Shown: piece after piece, positions 63,973 through 64,000 of the stretch | Position numbering within the stretch: the first letter of the stretch is position 1 | Layout of the letters: every line of letters starts with the position of its first letter | Assembly (NCBI GenBank): GCA_964591275.1 | Contig: CAZQAE010000001.1 | Span: 62,001 to 126,000, forward strand | Length of the DNA: 64,000 nt | Source: G963674685 sp964591275 | GTDB taxonomy: Bacteria; Lernaellota; Lernaellaia; JACKCT01 | Direction: 5' to 3' | Notes under the pieces: model-generated | The model's input: the letters and a program-made list of their open reading frames with translations, nothing else | What the model was told of the DNA's origin: nothing | The model's database searches: none | Translations under genes and position numbers: made by a program

Positions 63973-64000
63973 TTTTTAGTCCTCGCTCCTTCATTGTCAT

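Overview
The window looks like chromosomal DNA of a Gram-negative (diderm) bacterium, probably an uncultured deltaproteobacteria-like or Myxococcota/Lernaellota-like lineage. The sequence shows outer-membrane beta-barrel proteins, many lipoproteins with clear lipoboxes, a DUF1302/DUF1329/RND operon, an MltD-type transglycosylase and split glyQ/glyS glycyl-tRNA synthetase genes. Five secreted proteins carry long Asp-rich tracts; I associate this habit with such uncultured lineages, but that is recollection and not proof. No phage, insertion sequence, tRNA, rRNA or CRISPR array was seen. Genes are densely packed and starts are often set by ATGA overlaps or good Shine-Dalgarno (SD) sequences; TTG starts are fairly common.

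Layout. 1-1478: 3' part of an alpha/beta hydrolase, ending at a bidirectional terminator. 1538-4840 (minus): GT-C glycosyltransferase and B12-binding radical SAM protein. 4953-7235: DUF4388/J-domain/TPR protein. 7292-13502 (minus): two membrane-anchored sulfatase-fold enzymes, an RmlC-like cupin and an L-2-hydroxyglutarate oxidase, divergent from a polysaccharide deacetylase at 13653. 14521-18581: two secreted or lipidated proteins between two minus-strand genes. 18735-25652: a plus-strand run of YjbQ, an enolase-superfamily enzyme, an SRPBCC protein, a ceramidase-like enzyme, a predicted barrel and a Cys-rich lipoprotein. 25756-28764: LsrF-like aldolase, zinc dehydrogenase and CDF metal transporter. 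28872-31160 (minus): membrane-fused SGNH hydrolase.

31332-42240 (minus) is the most notable region. It is a six-gene operon that looks like a synthase-dependent exopolysaccharide machine assembled from parts of different known systems: a small membrane protein, a membrane protein with a degenerate GGDEF domain and an intact RxxD I-site, a DUF2334 deacetylase (PelA-like role), a processive family-2 glycosyltransferase (PgaC/BcsA-like, no PilZ), a GH8-like glycosidase (BcsZ-like), and a 1768-residue TPR protein ending in a beta-barrel (BcsC/PgaA-like).

42428-45396 (minus): glyS and glyQ. 45720-48678: a small unknown protein and two tandem Asp-rich lipoproteins. 48826-58876: DUF1302 barrel, DUF1329 protein, Ycf48-like propeller and RND transporter, followed by MltD, a GDPD with an Asp-rich CCG tail, and a crotonase. 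59131-60330 (minus): dinB. 60591-61637: CNNM/CorC-type protein. 62012-62839: another Asp-rich lipoprotein. 62851-63972 (minus): a secreted unknown protein. Several intergenic gaps contain degenerate word repeats or short palindromes.
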